Source: Symsagittifera roscoffensis (Eukaryota; Xenacoelomorpha; Acoela; Convolutidae). From it: a stretch of 64,000 bases of DNA. The notes below the pieces were generated by a model. The model searched no databases. It was not told the origin of the DNA and was given only the letters and a program-made list of their open reading frames with translations. How positions within the stretch are numbered: the first letter of the stretch is position 1; every line of letters begins with the position of its first letter. Location: positions 19,514,509 to 19,578,508 of the forward strand of contig NC_087064.1 of the NCBI RefSeq assembly GCF_963678635.1. The letters run 5' to 3'. A program made the position numbers and the translations under genes. Positions 33,600-48,257 of this stretch are shown piece by piece.

Positions 33600-36240
33600 A
33601 AACAAGTCTTCACGCTATTCACTGAAACTACCTCCTGTTACCACTGTTTTTATAACGTTAAAACAACTGATCTGTTACGTTTAATTCACTCAATGATTTT
33701 AAATTTTTTCTTTTAGCTCCGTAAAGTCAAAGTCATCATATGAACAACACAAGATAATAGTATAGCTAACATTGTTGGCTGTGTTGCAACATTTTCAACT
33801 TCTCGATTTTGTTTCAATTTGCTTCGAATTTTTCCGAAAAGGATTTTTTTCAGCAAATGGGCTCCTGTAAGATAAATTCTATAGACTATAGCTTCTGCAG
33901 CTGTTTTTAATTCTGTTTTTACTTTGTCGCACTTGATGAGATTCTACGCTGTGCTAAAAATTTCTGATCACAGGTTCGAAAATTCTTGAAGCGTAGCAAC
34001 GAAATGGAGTTGGGTGGGTTGTTCCGCGCAATTTTTATTGCCTCTAAGAATGCCTTGTAGTGGTCTTTCTTTTGTAATATGAAATTGAAATGGTTTTAAT
34101 CGTTATTTGACAAATCTGTAGTGTCACTGAAAGCTGGTCTAATTGTTTTCTCTGACTCAATTTTCGTTCAATTTGCTAGTGTAGTGCTGGATGGCAAGGG
34201 TTTTCCTGCTAGGGGTGGATGGCAATGACGTCGTCACTACTAATCGTATTTTCAATTGATTTGGCTGATTTCGAGAATTTAAAATTATTTAATAACAATT
34301 TGAGCTTCAACTATTTTCAAACGCTGCTAGTTCGCAAAAACCAAAAAAAAAATGAAAAAATTTGAAAATTCAGAACAAACAAATTAAAACTGTTTTTTTT
34401 TAGTCTCATCTATGGTCCTTCGTTTTCGTTGTTATCTGGCTCAATTTTTTTTGGACAAAAGTTTCTACCAGCTAAGTACCTGACTAAAAATATTTCATTT
34501 TAATTCGCATCTAGTAATCTAGACACTCCCAGTTTCAAGTATAATTGCAATGAGGCTTGATTTTGAAGTACTTTACTCGTAATTTTGTGGAGCTTCGTCC
34601 TAAAAAGTATCTGCTGGCCAAGTGGCGATATTTTAGTGAGGCATGTGAAGCAGAGAAAAAGGCAGTAAAATTTAAGATGGAGGGTATATAAATATTCATC
34701 CAATGGAGGATGTGTTGCTTTTTACCCCCAAGCACTTTACCACACATCTTAACCTATGTGGTTTCACCTTTCTACTATTCTTACTTTTTCCTCGTTACCC
34801 CAGTTTTATTTTTATTTGAATTACGGCTGTGACTTTGCAACAGAACGGTCATGCCTGAGTTGGGCAAGGTTGGACTCGATTTAGTTTGCGGTAAAAGAGG
34901 CATATAAATGGCTGAAAAAAAAACTGTCCTCTGATAGTAAATATAATTTGGATATAGTTTACGGTTGAGTTTTTGAAAGCCGGAAAAGGAAGCAAACGCA
35001 GTTTTTGTTGATACTTGATACTGACATCGTGATTAACCAAAAAAACTAGAGCAAACAATGCATTTGAGGCTTTTGGTATATTTTTGCTCGTTTTAGCCTG
35101 TGTATTGCACATTTTCTGCATTGGCAAATAATCTCAGACTATTATGATGTATAACCCATCAGCAGGCCTCGGATTTTTGTTACATAACTATTTTTTTGTA
35201 GTTAACTATTTATTTCTTAGAAAATGGAGGAAATAAACTAATCAGAGAGATGCGCTTTATTTTTTTAACTAATTCTAATTACTAATTATACCTAATTCTG
35301 TTGAAATTCTCCAGAAAACCGATATTTTGTCAAATTATACGCCGATATTGACATCTTCACCAAGGCTTGTGATCACATGGTGCGGGGAGTTGGTTAGATG
35401 CTGCAAATTACAAAACTGAAAATTTGAAAGCTCTGATTGAAACATGAAATACTCGGGTTTTCTCTCAGTCTCGCTTCATTTTTAACAGAAAATTCGGTGA
35501 AAAGGATTATTTTATTTTCCGTTACTGCTGCAAATTTTTGTAAAAACGCTAGTTTTAATTAACTTTTCTTCAACTAATTCTTTGGTTTTTAAAAAACTAT
35601 AAGAATCTAAAATGTTTTTTAAACTAAATACCGAGGACTGCCCGTCATTTAGGGGTGTAGCCTAAATGATCCTTGAAATCTGTAGATTTCAAGAGGAAAT
35701 ATAATGTGATAAATAAATATTCCGTTTTCTTCGAAAGTCAGTACAAAAATTTCTTTTTGTTCACTTGATTTGCATGGTACGCTGCAGTATACATTGGCTT
35801 CAGATTAATTGCTCACAAACAATGGTAAATCGTCTGCGTATATTTTTGCTCAAAAGTGACTCAGTTTGTTGACTGCTTTGTACCATTTTTGTTCTACTAA
35901 ATTAGTCCGCATGCTTGTGACGCAGATAGATAGCAAAGACATTAAAGAGAATTTTTAATCACTTCCTAAGTTTCGTACGTCCCCGGTTGTTGAATTGGCG
36001 TCAGAGATAAAATTATAACATCCAAATTTGGCCTATGAGTCCATTGGGCCCAATTATTTATCTATGTCGATTAGTTTTGTGCTAATTCAGTTTCGACCAA
36101 TAATATTAGTTGCCAATAAACGCCAACAATTTCTATAATGACGTCTGACGTGTTATTTAAAAAAACGGCAGTAAAACATTCACACAATAAGGGCAAGCCT
36201 TGTTCTTCGTTGAAATTGTGAGTAGACCAAATTATTAGCA
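33600..36240. other. AT-rich intergenic DNA, no feature seen
   Basis: Open frames here are short and lack splice context or motifs. I see no gene or clear repeat. Confidence 0.45.
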
Positions 36241-36245
36241 GAAGA

Positions 36246-36344
36246 GGATCTACTTAACAATCTCTCCCCCTCCTATTGTATCTACTAAAGAATCTCCCCC
36301 CTTTCTTGAAGATGGGGGGGGGGGGGAGATTGTTAAGTAGATCC
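36246..36344. repeat. Foldback mini-element, 25-bp arms with C/G tracts
   Basis: GGATCTACTTAACAATCTC followed by a C-run at 36246-36270 is mirrored by a G-run and GAGATTGTTAAGTAGATCC at 36320-36344. An internal TCTACTAAAGAATCTCCCCC is a second copy of the arm motif. The AACAATCTC core relates it to the palindrome at 5431-5486. Confidence 0.8.
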
Positions 36345-36894
36345 GCAGAAGGTTTCATTGTATCAAAGTGTTTAGGATAATTTATATTACAAAAAATACC
36401 ACCTAATAGGATGGTATATTCTCACCCGAGTACTACGAAACGCCTCACCGCCTCTCATGAATTATAATTAATGGGAATCTTTTTACATTTATTTTTGTTG
36501 TAAAATATGATGTTTCGTATTCCGGAATAGCCGATATAAGGATTTTGGAGTGGTCTAAAATGATCAAAATTCATTGTTAATTTTTTTTAGGAACAACGGC
36601 GGGTTTTTTCACGAGAACGAAAAATTATTGAAAGTGTTTTTTGGCGAAGTTTGGTGAATGTTGAATTTTTTTTGGTAAAATTCATTTTGGAGGTTGAAAG
36701 TTTAACATCAAAATATTCGAATAAGGGTAACAAATAACAAAATTTAAATAGCTGCGCATTTTGAATCAAGAAAAGTAGTATGCATTCGCTGCTCTTCAGA
36801 TTAATGGTGCTACAGTGGAACAGTTGTCACTCTTTCCACTCTCACCTTTCAACCCTCCTCTTCTTCACCCCTTCTATTTTCACCCCACCTTCAA

Positions 36895-39788
<2,894 letters not shown>

Positions 39789-41905
39789 TATGGAAAGCAA
39801 ATCGAAGAAAAGCTACTTCAAAACTGATTCTCTAAACTAAATCTTCACAATTCTGCTAGAAAACTAAACTCAACATGGTGCATTGAATCAAATTTGTCGT
39901 TTTCAGATAGTTGTGTACATAGTAATTGATTTGTCGTTTTCCTTTCGGTGTCATTAGAACACGCAAAAATGTCTTCAAATTCAAAATTAAACTATTTTGT
40001 ATTAGTTGTTGTCTTCACAGAACGGTACTAACATATGATCAAATTGGGGGACGGAAAATTAAACGGCAAACCAATAAGAGTTCTCTAAGAAAACGGAATT
40101 TAGACAACATTTAATTGCAAAACTAGCATTTTGGACTAGCAGCAAATGGTCAACAAAATTCATCACCTAAAACAAAATTTCACAAATACAAAAACAATAC
40201 GCTATCCCGTTACTTATCGAAAAAGTTATTATCAACAGTTAATAAAGCATTATTCCAATTTTTGAAACACATTTATTATACAGTAATGACATGTAAAAGT
40301 TTGATTTCATTTAAGAAAACGTAACCGAAATTTAGTTGTGTCGACGTCTAGATTTGATTTTTTGGTCACGTGTAATTTGCTAGACGCCACAATACAATTC
40401 AATTTGGTCTTTTATCTAGTAAATGTGGCTTAGCATCGACTTCTATAGTTTATCTCAAATTGGGTTGACCTAAGGTGAAAAATGACGAGCAAAAAACTTG
40501 ATTAGATTTTCAACAGAAATTTTATAGTGCAATTTTTGTAGCAAAAATCTGACCCAAAACTTTACCCCAAAAGTTTCAATAAAAAAATTCACCAAAACTT
40601 CAAAGTCAAGCACTGACAGTTATATTAAAGTGAGTCTCTTACGTAACCCAACATACTTTAAGAAGAGTAAATTCTCCGAAAAAAGTTGAGCAACGTTTTA
40701 TGAGAAAAAAGTTGAGCAAACTTGATGTTTTATATAGTAAAAACGACCTTTTTTGTCAATCAAACAAACATTAAAGTTTGTTTGGCTTTAAAAAAAGCTC
40801 AATTTGGTAGAATATGTCAGTGATTGACTTCATAGTTTTGCATAATTTTTGATTGACTCAAAAGCTAAAACATCCGTTTTTAGGGTAAATCTTTGGGCAC
40901 GTATTTTGCAAAAAATTTTACACCATCTTTTTCTGCTGCAATTCTAAGCAAGTATTGTCTTCATCTGTTTTTGTCTGAATTCCACCCAATATGAGAAAAA
41001 CGCGTTTTGTCCGGATGATTTGAATCAGCAATGTTTTTCTTGTTCGTCTACTTTGCTTGACTAATTTCCTAGACCCCTCATTAACACTAGGCAAATTCTC
41101 TCAAAACATGCTAAAGTACGTAGTTCAGAAAAATATCTCATTGCGCGAAAGTATGATTGCGAGAAAGTTATGTCAGTCAATCTGAATTTAGTTATAAAAA
41201 GCGGAAATAAATAAGGAAAAAAATTTAGGTTAGGACTGTATTGGGTCAAAGGGCGCTTATTGGTTGAAGTTTTTCGCGCAATTGGTCCGTTGCGCCCAAG
41301 AACAGCCTGCAGTGCAACAGTGCCAAAGTCTAACAGTGCCAAATAGCAAGTATCTCAAAAAAAAATTGTTGAACAGTGCCATAAACTATTTTGATTACTG
41401 TTTTTATTCCTCCCAATTAACTGACAAATCATCTATTCGAATGGACGGACATTGAAAAAACAAAATGGCCCTTTTAATTGATACCGCTTGCTTGAAAAAA
41501 CCAAAAAATCCCAAAGCTCGGCGTCCTAATAATTTTTGTATAGATAAGTAACTTAGCTATTTGTCAAAGTTTTTCTCGGCTTAGCTCCAAAACAAAACAG
41601 TATTCAAACAAATTGTCAACAATTCGCAAACAGAATTCAAAACTTTCAAATATCATCTATTTTGAAAACAGTTGTATTTCAGCATTCTTGAGTGCCCTCA
41701 AAATCCGGCACCTCTATGACAATTTTGTTTTACGGGGTGCCGGAAATGAGGCAGGTGGCACACTTCAGGCCGAATGATAAAAATAGGGACTTCAAACCGA
41801 AAATTAAAATATAATTTTTTTAACGGACTCAAAGCACCTTAACCGACAGTTCTTAATCATAATTCATGCAATCAGTCGTTTAATAGTTGTTTTAAACAAA
41901 GAAAT
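39789..41905. other. KAT5 3' flank and AT-rich intergenic DNA
   Basis: AATAAA at 40241-40246 is the best poly(A) signal candidate and implies a 3' UTR of about 470 nt. A 30-bp string starting AATGGCCCTTTTAATTGATA at 41464-41493 recurs exactly at 41987-42016. No other gene is seen. Confidence 0.5.
40241..40246 (+). terminator. AATAAA poly(A) signal candidate of KAT5
   Basis: This AATAAA lies about 450 bp after the KAT5 stop in AT-rich DNA. It is a candidate only. Confidence 0.4.
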
Positions 41906-41910
41906 CTATT

Positions 41911-42109
41911 TGGAAATTTACCCTGTTCAAGTGACTACGCCAAAAGTTTTTTATTACAAATTATAAAGTTTCTCAGAAAAATTTATAATGGCCCTTTTAA
42001 TTGATACCGCTTGCTTTGGCACTATCAAGTAATTTTGGAAATTTACCCTGTTTAAGTGACTACGCCAAAAGTTTTTTATTACAAATTATAAAGTTTCTCA
42101 GAAAAATTT
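41911..42109. repeat. 74-bp direct duplication
   Basis: 41911-41984 and 42036-42109 are almost identical (one difference seen). They are separated by 51 bp containing the second copy of the 30-bp string first seen at 41464-41493. Confidence 0.9.
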
Positions 42110-44300
42110 CAAAATTCTGATTTTCTAACCACTCATTCAAACTTTTTGATTTAAAAAAAACTCTGTCAAATCTGAGAGTTTGGAACCAATGAACAAAAAA
42201 ATTTTGTCCTCCGAAAAGTCAAAGACTTGATTTTTTTTGCCGTTTTTTGAAATTTCTCAAAAAACACTTTCCACAAATCTGATATTTTGGGATCAATGAA
42301 TATAGCAGAAATAGCGAGTTAGGTGAATCTCCCCTTCATTAGCAGTTATGCTCAAATTTTTTACTACAAAATTGTTGTGGCCCTCGGAATAGTTGATTAC
42401 TTGACTTTTTTAACCGTTTTTGAAACTTTTTTGATTTTCTTATGAGATAACCTAAAAAATTTGAGATTTTGGGAAAATGGAGAGTACTAGTTGGTGGAAG
42501 CTCCCCTGACTTGGCCGCTATGCTCATTTTTTTAACAAAAATTTTTGTCCTCGGAAAAATCAAAATTGTGGTAGAAATCATAAATGAACGAACAAGTTGT
42601 TTTACAAAAAGTAATGACACTCAGAATAGTGTTCTGATTTTTCTCAAAAACATGTTTGAAAGAAGTTTGTTTCAGGGAAAACTCTAAATTCTCAAAAAGT
42701 TTAAGTACTACTGATTTTCTTAGAGAAACGACTAAGGTTTTAACTGAAGCCCAATTTTTAAATTTTTAAATTGATCCATTTCATCCTGCATCAATACCAC
42801 AAAATTGGAGAAAATGAAACAAGTACCTGCAGCTTTAGATGGGCTACTATTACTATAGTTGAAAACTGCTCTGTGGTTTGTAAGTTTATCAAGTCTGATA
42901 TTGAAAGTTTCTTACATTAAACGGGTTTGGCTTATGTTATTACGGCTTAGTCAGCTCATGTTAGCTTATGTTGAGTCGTTTTATTGGCGATTGTTTAAAA
43001 AATTTTGCTTGTTCCGGGAGGGTAAGCTTCAAGCTTTTCACGACTACAGTTTGTTTTCGGCTCAACGAAGGTTCACCCGAGTTTTTCCCCTAATTTGCCC
43101 TCGGTCATTAACTCTCAATACTTGCTAACAATGTTTGTGAGATTTTCCCGAGGCAAAGGTTTAAAGTTTTTCTTGATAAATTTTTTCGTCAAGTAATTTT
43201 TTCAGCTTTGTTTTTCAAAAATAATGATTTCTTGTAATCCAGTTCGCAAATCAAAAACCGGTTGATTCAACGACTTAAAAAGCTTCCGCTCAGTTTAAAA
43301 GGTAAACAGTTGTTAAAATTGATTAACTTTTTGATACAATTACAAAAAACTAATTTATACCCATTTTAGCTCTATTTTCATGCCTTTTGCAAAGTTTAAA
43401 TTTCGATTTGAAGTACGTTCGACTTGAAGTCCCGTCGGCTTGTTGGGTTAGATCCATTTTCACAGTCTGGTAAATAGTTAATTTATAATCGGATTGTATA
43501 TCATTTTCAATTAGGTTGTTCGAACGGATTGTATATCATTTTCAATTAGGTTGTTCGAATAGAGTGATGCGGTACCGAATAACCGGAGAAGTTCGTAACC
43601 CTACAGTGCTTGGTAATTTTGACAGTCTTAAGCTTGGCTTTTTCTTAAGATTTCATAGTTTGGAAAGCGTATAAAATACTGAGTTGGGATTTAAATAATG
43701 CATTTTTAAAACAGTATTAGCTAAAAGGACAAAAATCTGTATAGCTTTATTTAGCTCTGTCAGGTACAGAAGTGAGACATAGTTTTTTCTTCGAATATTT
43801 TGATTGTGTATTTTTGTCGCTCTTTTCAGAAGTTTTTTTTTGACAGCGTTTGACTTTAGATATTTGGTTTTGTGAGGCGAAATTTCGATTAGGCAGGACA
43901 ATTAGTAACATGGTTTCAGGCACTTAGAATTAAAAATAGAGAACAATTTGTAACAGTAGATTCAGTAGGCCAACACTCATTCATCCACTATGTTTATTTC
44001 AAATTTAAACAACCCTTGTTGTTCTAAATGTCTCAAATGTCCAAGTGTTTCTAGAATTCGAATATAATTTTTCTGTTCTGACTGTGCTTGTGCATGATAC
44101 GATTGAAGTTCACGCTTAGCTAAAATCCGAAGTTTCCAATGCGTCTCATGTGGTTAATTTTCGATGGGGGTGCGGTTGTTCTTGAGTGTAACTTAGTGGG
44201 CATCTCCACAATTTTTCTGTTTGAGGTTATATCAGAATTTTTATATTTTTACCGTTTTGTGACTTTTCGACAAAGCTTAATCAAAATATAATTTACTTGT
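42110..44300. other. AT-rich intergenic DNA with one tandem duplication
   Basis: No gene is seen. A 35-bp unit beginning CGGATTGTATATCATTTTCA is tandemly duplicated at 43490-43524 and 43525-43559. Confidence 0.5.
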
Positions 44301-44344
44301 ACTGAGTTGGCATGGATCTCTAACTCATAGAGTAAATTCAGATA

Positions 44345-44480
44345 GGGTACAACGTCTGCTCGTCACGCTCGTCATCTTATTTTCGACCGGATAGACTCGT
44401 GCAACTTCTTAGTCTAATACCGATCTTAATATTACTCTTATATCTCTTAGTCTCAATAGATCTAGAGTATAATGGTTTTG
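44345..44480 (+). repeat. Dispersed repeat, opposite orientation copy at 58030-58150
   Basis: Blocks such as CTTAGTCTAATACCGATCTT and TTAGTCTCAATAGATCTAG match the reverse complement of 58030-58150 in the same order. The two copies lie 13.6 kb apart in inverted orientation. Confidence 0.75.
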
Positions 44481-45093
44481 TTACGAGTCGGTCTCTTGGA
44501 GAAAGCAACTAAGTTGCAAGTTAAATTAAATTTGCTCTGGTACTGAAATTACAAGTAATTTCAGCACTTACAAATAAGTGGGTTGTTAGTTTGATGGAGT
44601 GTGATTGGTTAGTCTTTAATATTTTATAGGGATAAAATATCTAAATTATAACTAATAATAAATTATAGTTTGTGTCTGGTTCCACCCATCCGGGGTTTAC
44701 AGAGTTTTTTTGTTCTTTGACTTCTATCTGTAATGAAGGATGGATGATGGTCGTTTGTATTTCGCGAGCATCATTTTAATTCCGTTCTCGGAGGAGAAAG
44801 CTCCAGGAAGCTGGAATCGTAGATGTCATTCTGTCATTCTACAATGACTGTGACCGCCAAAAAAATCAATCTGATTTCCAAATGGTTTGTTATGATCGTT
44901 TGTTCTTGTTCGGCGGAGATTTATATTTCGATCTTGTTTGGGAATGGCGTGAAGCTAGAGTTTGGAGGGAATGCCTCGTAACTCGGATCTGTACGTTTTG
45001 AACATCGAGGTGGTGATTGGTCTGATTCAATGAAGTCCTTTGCTGCAATGTCATGTCATATTTCAAATCATTTGAGTTGTGATTGTGGGCGGC

Positions 45094-45201
45094 ATATCGG
45101 TTGTGTTTAGCCACTCTATACACAATCACGAAGACGAGCATCAAGGAACTAAGACGAACCCATCACACTCAATCCACAGAGTGGCTAAACACAACCGATA
45201 T
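45094..45201. repeat. Inverted repeat with perfect 24-bp arms
   Basis: 45094-45117 and 45178-45201 are exact reverse complements (core GGTTGTGTTTAGCCACTC) around a 60-bp loop. It ends about 10 bp before the long duplication at 45211. Confidence 0.88.
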
Positions 45202-45210
45202 TCTAATTTT

Positions 45211-45499
45211 GAAGAAGAGTAGGCTACTCTGTTTTATCGGTGGTCTTTTTTCACTTTTATATATCATATGAAAAATTAATTTCTGATTTAATCTACTAAA
45301 CCAAGCTTTTCTATCGCTTGTTTTTCTGCACAATAATTATGAAAAAGGATGTGTGTATTTATGGAGAAGATTTTCAATTTCTGTGGAAGTATGAGGTGAA
45401 ATTTTTTCCTGTTCTTGAATTACGAGATTTAAGAACGTGATTCAAAGCGAGCACAGCGAGCGAGTATATATTATAGTTGGACAAAAGCTTATATTCAAA
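45211..45499. repeat. 289-bp direct repeat, copy 1 (copy 2 at 46035-46323)
   Basis: 45211-45499 and 46035-46323 have the same length and differ at only a handful of positions. A diverged third copy is at 30275-30480. The GATTCAAAGCGAG and CAGCGAGCGAGTA blocks define the family. Confidence 0.92.
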
Positions 45500-46034
45500 T
45501 TGTTTAGTGAAAGTGCTGACAACAATTTTAAAATTTTTGCTAAATTACTTATGATGGAAAAATAAACTGAAACATTTCCACTACTTTCATTGCTTATTAA
45601 GCCTGCTTACAGAAAATTTAGGCAACTGCCTGTTTTCGAAATTTCACTGCCTAATGAGATTTTTTTAACAACTTAAAAAAGCTCATTCATCAGGCGAAAA
45701 AATTTTGATTTAAATTGATTGTTTTTCATAGCATGATTCAGTAAGTTTAAAAAATCAAAACGTTTCTAAGCCATCTGACTAAGCAATGAAGTTGATTTTA
45801 TATTGATTAGAACCGAACCAAGTTGCACAAGTAAAAATTGTTTTTTTTCTCTTACTTTAACAAAGGCTCCTAAGACTTAAAACATTGAAACAAATTATAA
45901 ATCAGGTTATTCGATCGGGGTCTTTTTCTTTAAATCTAAAACAACCGTTAATTGTTTAAGTAAATTTTGTATGTCCAAGCTACACTTTTGGATGTCTTTT
46001 CTTACTTTAACCTTACCAAAAAGTTACTAAATTT

Positions 46035-46560
46035 GAAGAAGAGTAGGCTACGCTGTTTTATCGGTGGTCTTTTTTCACTTTTATATATCATATGAAAAAT
46101 TAACTTCTGATTTAATCTACTAAAGCAAGCTTTTCTATCGCTTGTTTTTCTGCACAATTATTATAAAAAAGGATGTGTGTATTTATGGAGAAGATTTTCA
46201 ACTTCTGTGGAAGTATGATGTGAAATTTTTTCCTGTTCTTGAATTACGAGATTTAAGAACGTGATTCAAAGCGAGCACAGCGAGCGAGTATATATTATAG
46301 TTGGACAAAAACTTATATTCAAACCGCGAACAACTAGTTCTACTCGAAAAAACTGGTTTTCGAATCTTCATGAGCTTTTTTGGCAATAGAATATTTCTTT
46401 GAAATAGAAAAATTATTCTGAAAAACTTTTAGAAAGTAAGGAAAGTTTTTTAAACCTGTGTTGATTTTTTTCAATTTTACCCTTGCGATAAGCAATTATA
46501 TTGGAATCAAGTACTAAACTTTTTTTCCCGTTTATAACTTTAGGCAGATTTTGCATCAAC
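46035..46560. repeat. 289-bp direct repeat, copy 2, with longer right extension
   Basis: This copy continues beyond the duplicated 289 bp with the AACAACTAGTTCTACTCGAA and ATAGAATATTTCTTTGAAAT sequence shared with 30480-30720, so it preserves more of the parent element than copy 1. Confidence 0.9.
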
Positions 46561-46604
46561 AACCGCTCATGGAATTTGTATCTTTTCAAAATTCTGAACT
46601 AATT

Positions 46605-47741
46605 ATTGACCCGGGATGAGGTCCCAGTCTCATTTCCAAACTTTATGGGTCGCTCCGCATCCAGATTTAGACCCATACCCAGTCTGAAAATCTGGTCATG
46701 AGTCAAACGGTGGGTCGCGAAAGTCTGGACATACCAAAGTTTGGTCACAAAATTCTGGACATGCGTCGCGGAAGTCTGGACATACCATAATTTGGTCGCG
46801 AAAGTCTGGACGCACACTTTCAGATTTTTGCGACTTAATCTCAAACTTACGCGGTCAAATTCTGGTACATCCAGTTTTTCGCGACCCATGTCCAGATTTT
46901 CTCAACTCATTTCCAGGCTTTTTATACTAAAACAAGCGGCGAGACATTGCAATTTAGTTCTGGGTCCGAATGTGGCGCAACCTACGATGCGACTTTATGT
47001 CCAGACCTTCCAGCTCAAACTCTCGGCGCGACTATGCAATTTGGGTCTCGATCCAGATGCGGCGCTACCACGGCGCGAATGATGTCCAGGCTTTCGGGAC
47101 TCAAGTTCTCGGTGCGACTATGCAAATTAGGTCTGGATACGGTTCGACTTACGGCGCGACTTTATGATCAGACTTTCCATATTAAAACTCTCAGTGCGAC
47201 TATGCATTTTAGTAAGTCTGGATTTGGACTTACTTTTGAGACGCAGGTGGAGACGGTGCAACTTTTGCGACCAAAGCGAAGGCGGCGCGACTTTTCAGAC
47301 TAAGGTGGAGACGGCGCGACCAAGAACCGATTCTTCAAGACCAAGGTGAAGTCTGAAAATGGCATTTTTGGTCGCGCCGGCCAGGCTGGTCAAGCCGTTG
47401 CATTTTGAGTCGCGCCGTCCTGAAAATGGCTGAGTTTGGTCGCGCGGTCTCCACTTTGGCCGCGAAGGTCCCGGTTGAGTTTTCGAAAGTCTGGAAATGG
47501 CAAATCTTGGTCGCGAAAGTCTAGACATTCAATTATGGGTCGCGATATTTCTGTCGCGCCATCTCCGTTTCGGTCACGCAAGTAGCGAAGGATCATTGTG
47601 GTCGCCAAAGTCTGGAAATTTGATAGTTTTCGTCGCGAAAGTCTGGACTGGACATGCCTAAGTTTGGTCGCTATAAACTGGACAGCCGAAAATTTGACGC
47701 GAAAGTCTGGACATGAGTCTGGAACCTCGACCCCGCAAAAC
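46605..47741. repeat. 1.1-kb GC-rich minisatellite with inverted terminal repeats
   Basis: The block is far more GC-rich than its surroundings. It is built of degenerate units around GGTCGCGAAAGTCTGGACA and, in the middle, GGCGCGACTATGCA-type units. The outer about 36-40 bp are imperfect inverted repeats (left CCCAGTCTCATTTCCAAAC; right, reversed, TTCCAGACTCATGTCCAGAC). Open frames on both strands result from the repeat and I do not call them genes. It may be a non-autonomous transposon filled with minisatellite. Confidence 0.8.
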
Positions 47742-48257
47742 AATCTTTTTTATCGGTTGCCTCTTTATCATTTGTTTACCCATGAACATCAGGGCAATTA
47801 GCTTATAGTTTAATCGTAATTCAAAAATCTTAGAAATAAATCTTATTTCTAACTAAGGTATTTTTTTTAACTTGCATAAAAATTTGTAGGAATTGAAACT
47901 TTGTCACAAATCATTATTTTTGCTTTTTATTGTTTTTTTGTTTTAAATATAATAATGATCTTGATACGCAAATTGAATATTGCGTCTATTTAACTCAGTT
48001 TTTTCTTCTTAGCTGTAACGAAGGTTCGTAGGACTTCAAAATGTTATTTTTTCGTGCTAATTCATCACATTTTTTTATCTCTTCGGTTTTGTTTCTATGT
48101 CACTTCAGTCGGTATTGTAGCAAAAGCAATACCAAATTTCTCAAAAGCTGAAGCAAATTTTGAATTGACGTTTAAGGAATTTAAAAACAGCTGTTAAGTG
48201 AGCACTTGAGGTGATTATTAGTTTATTGGCAGCAGGCAGTGAGTATATTTGGCGAGT

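Noticed and set aside
46599-47743. Overlapping frames of 60-118 codons on both strands, and a CRISPR-like look
   Set aside because: Both strands are open because of the GC-rich repeat. Units are degenerate, with no constant repeat-spacer pattern, and the genome is eukaryotic.
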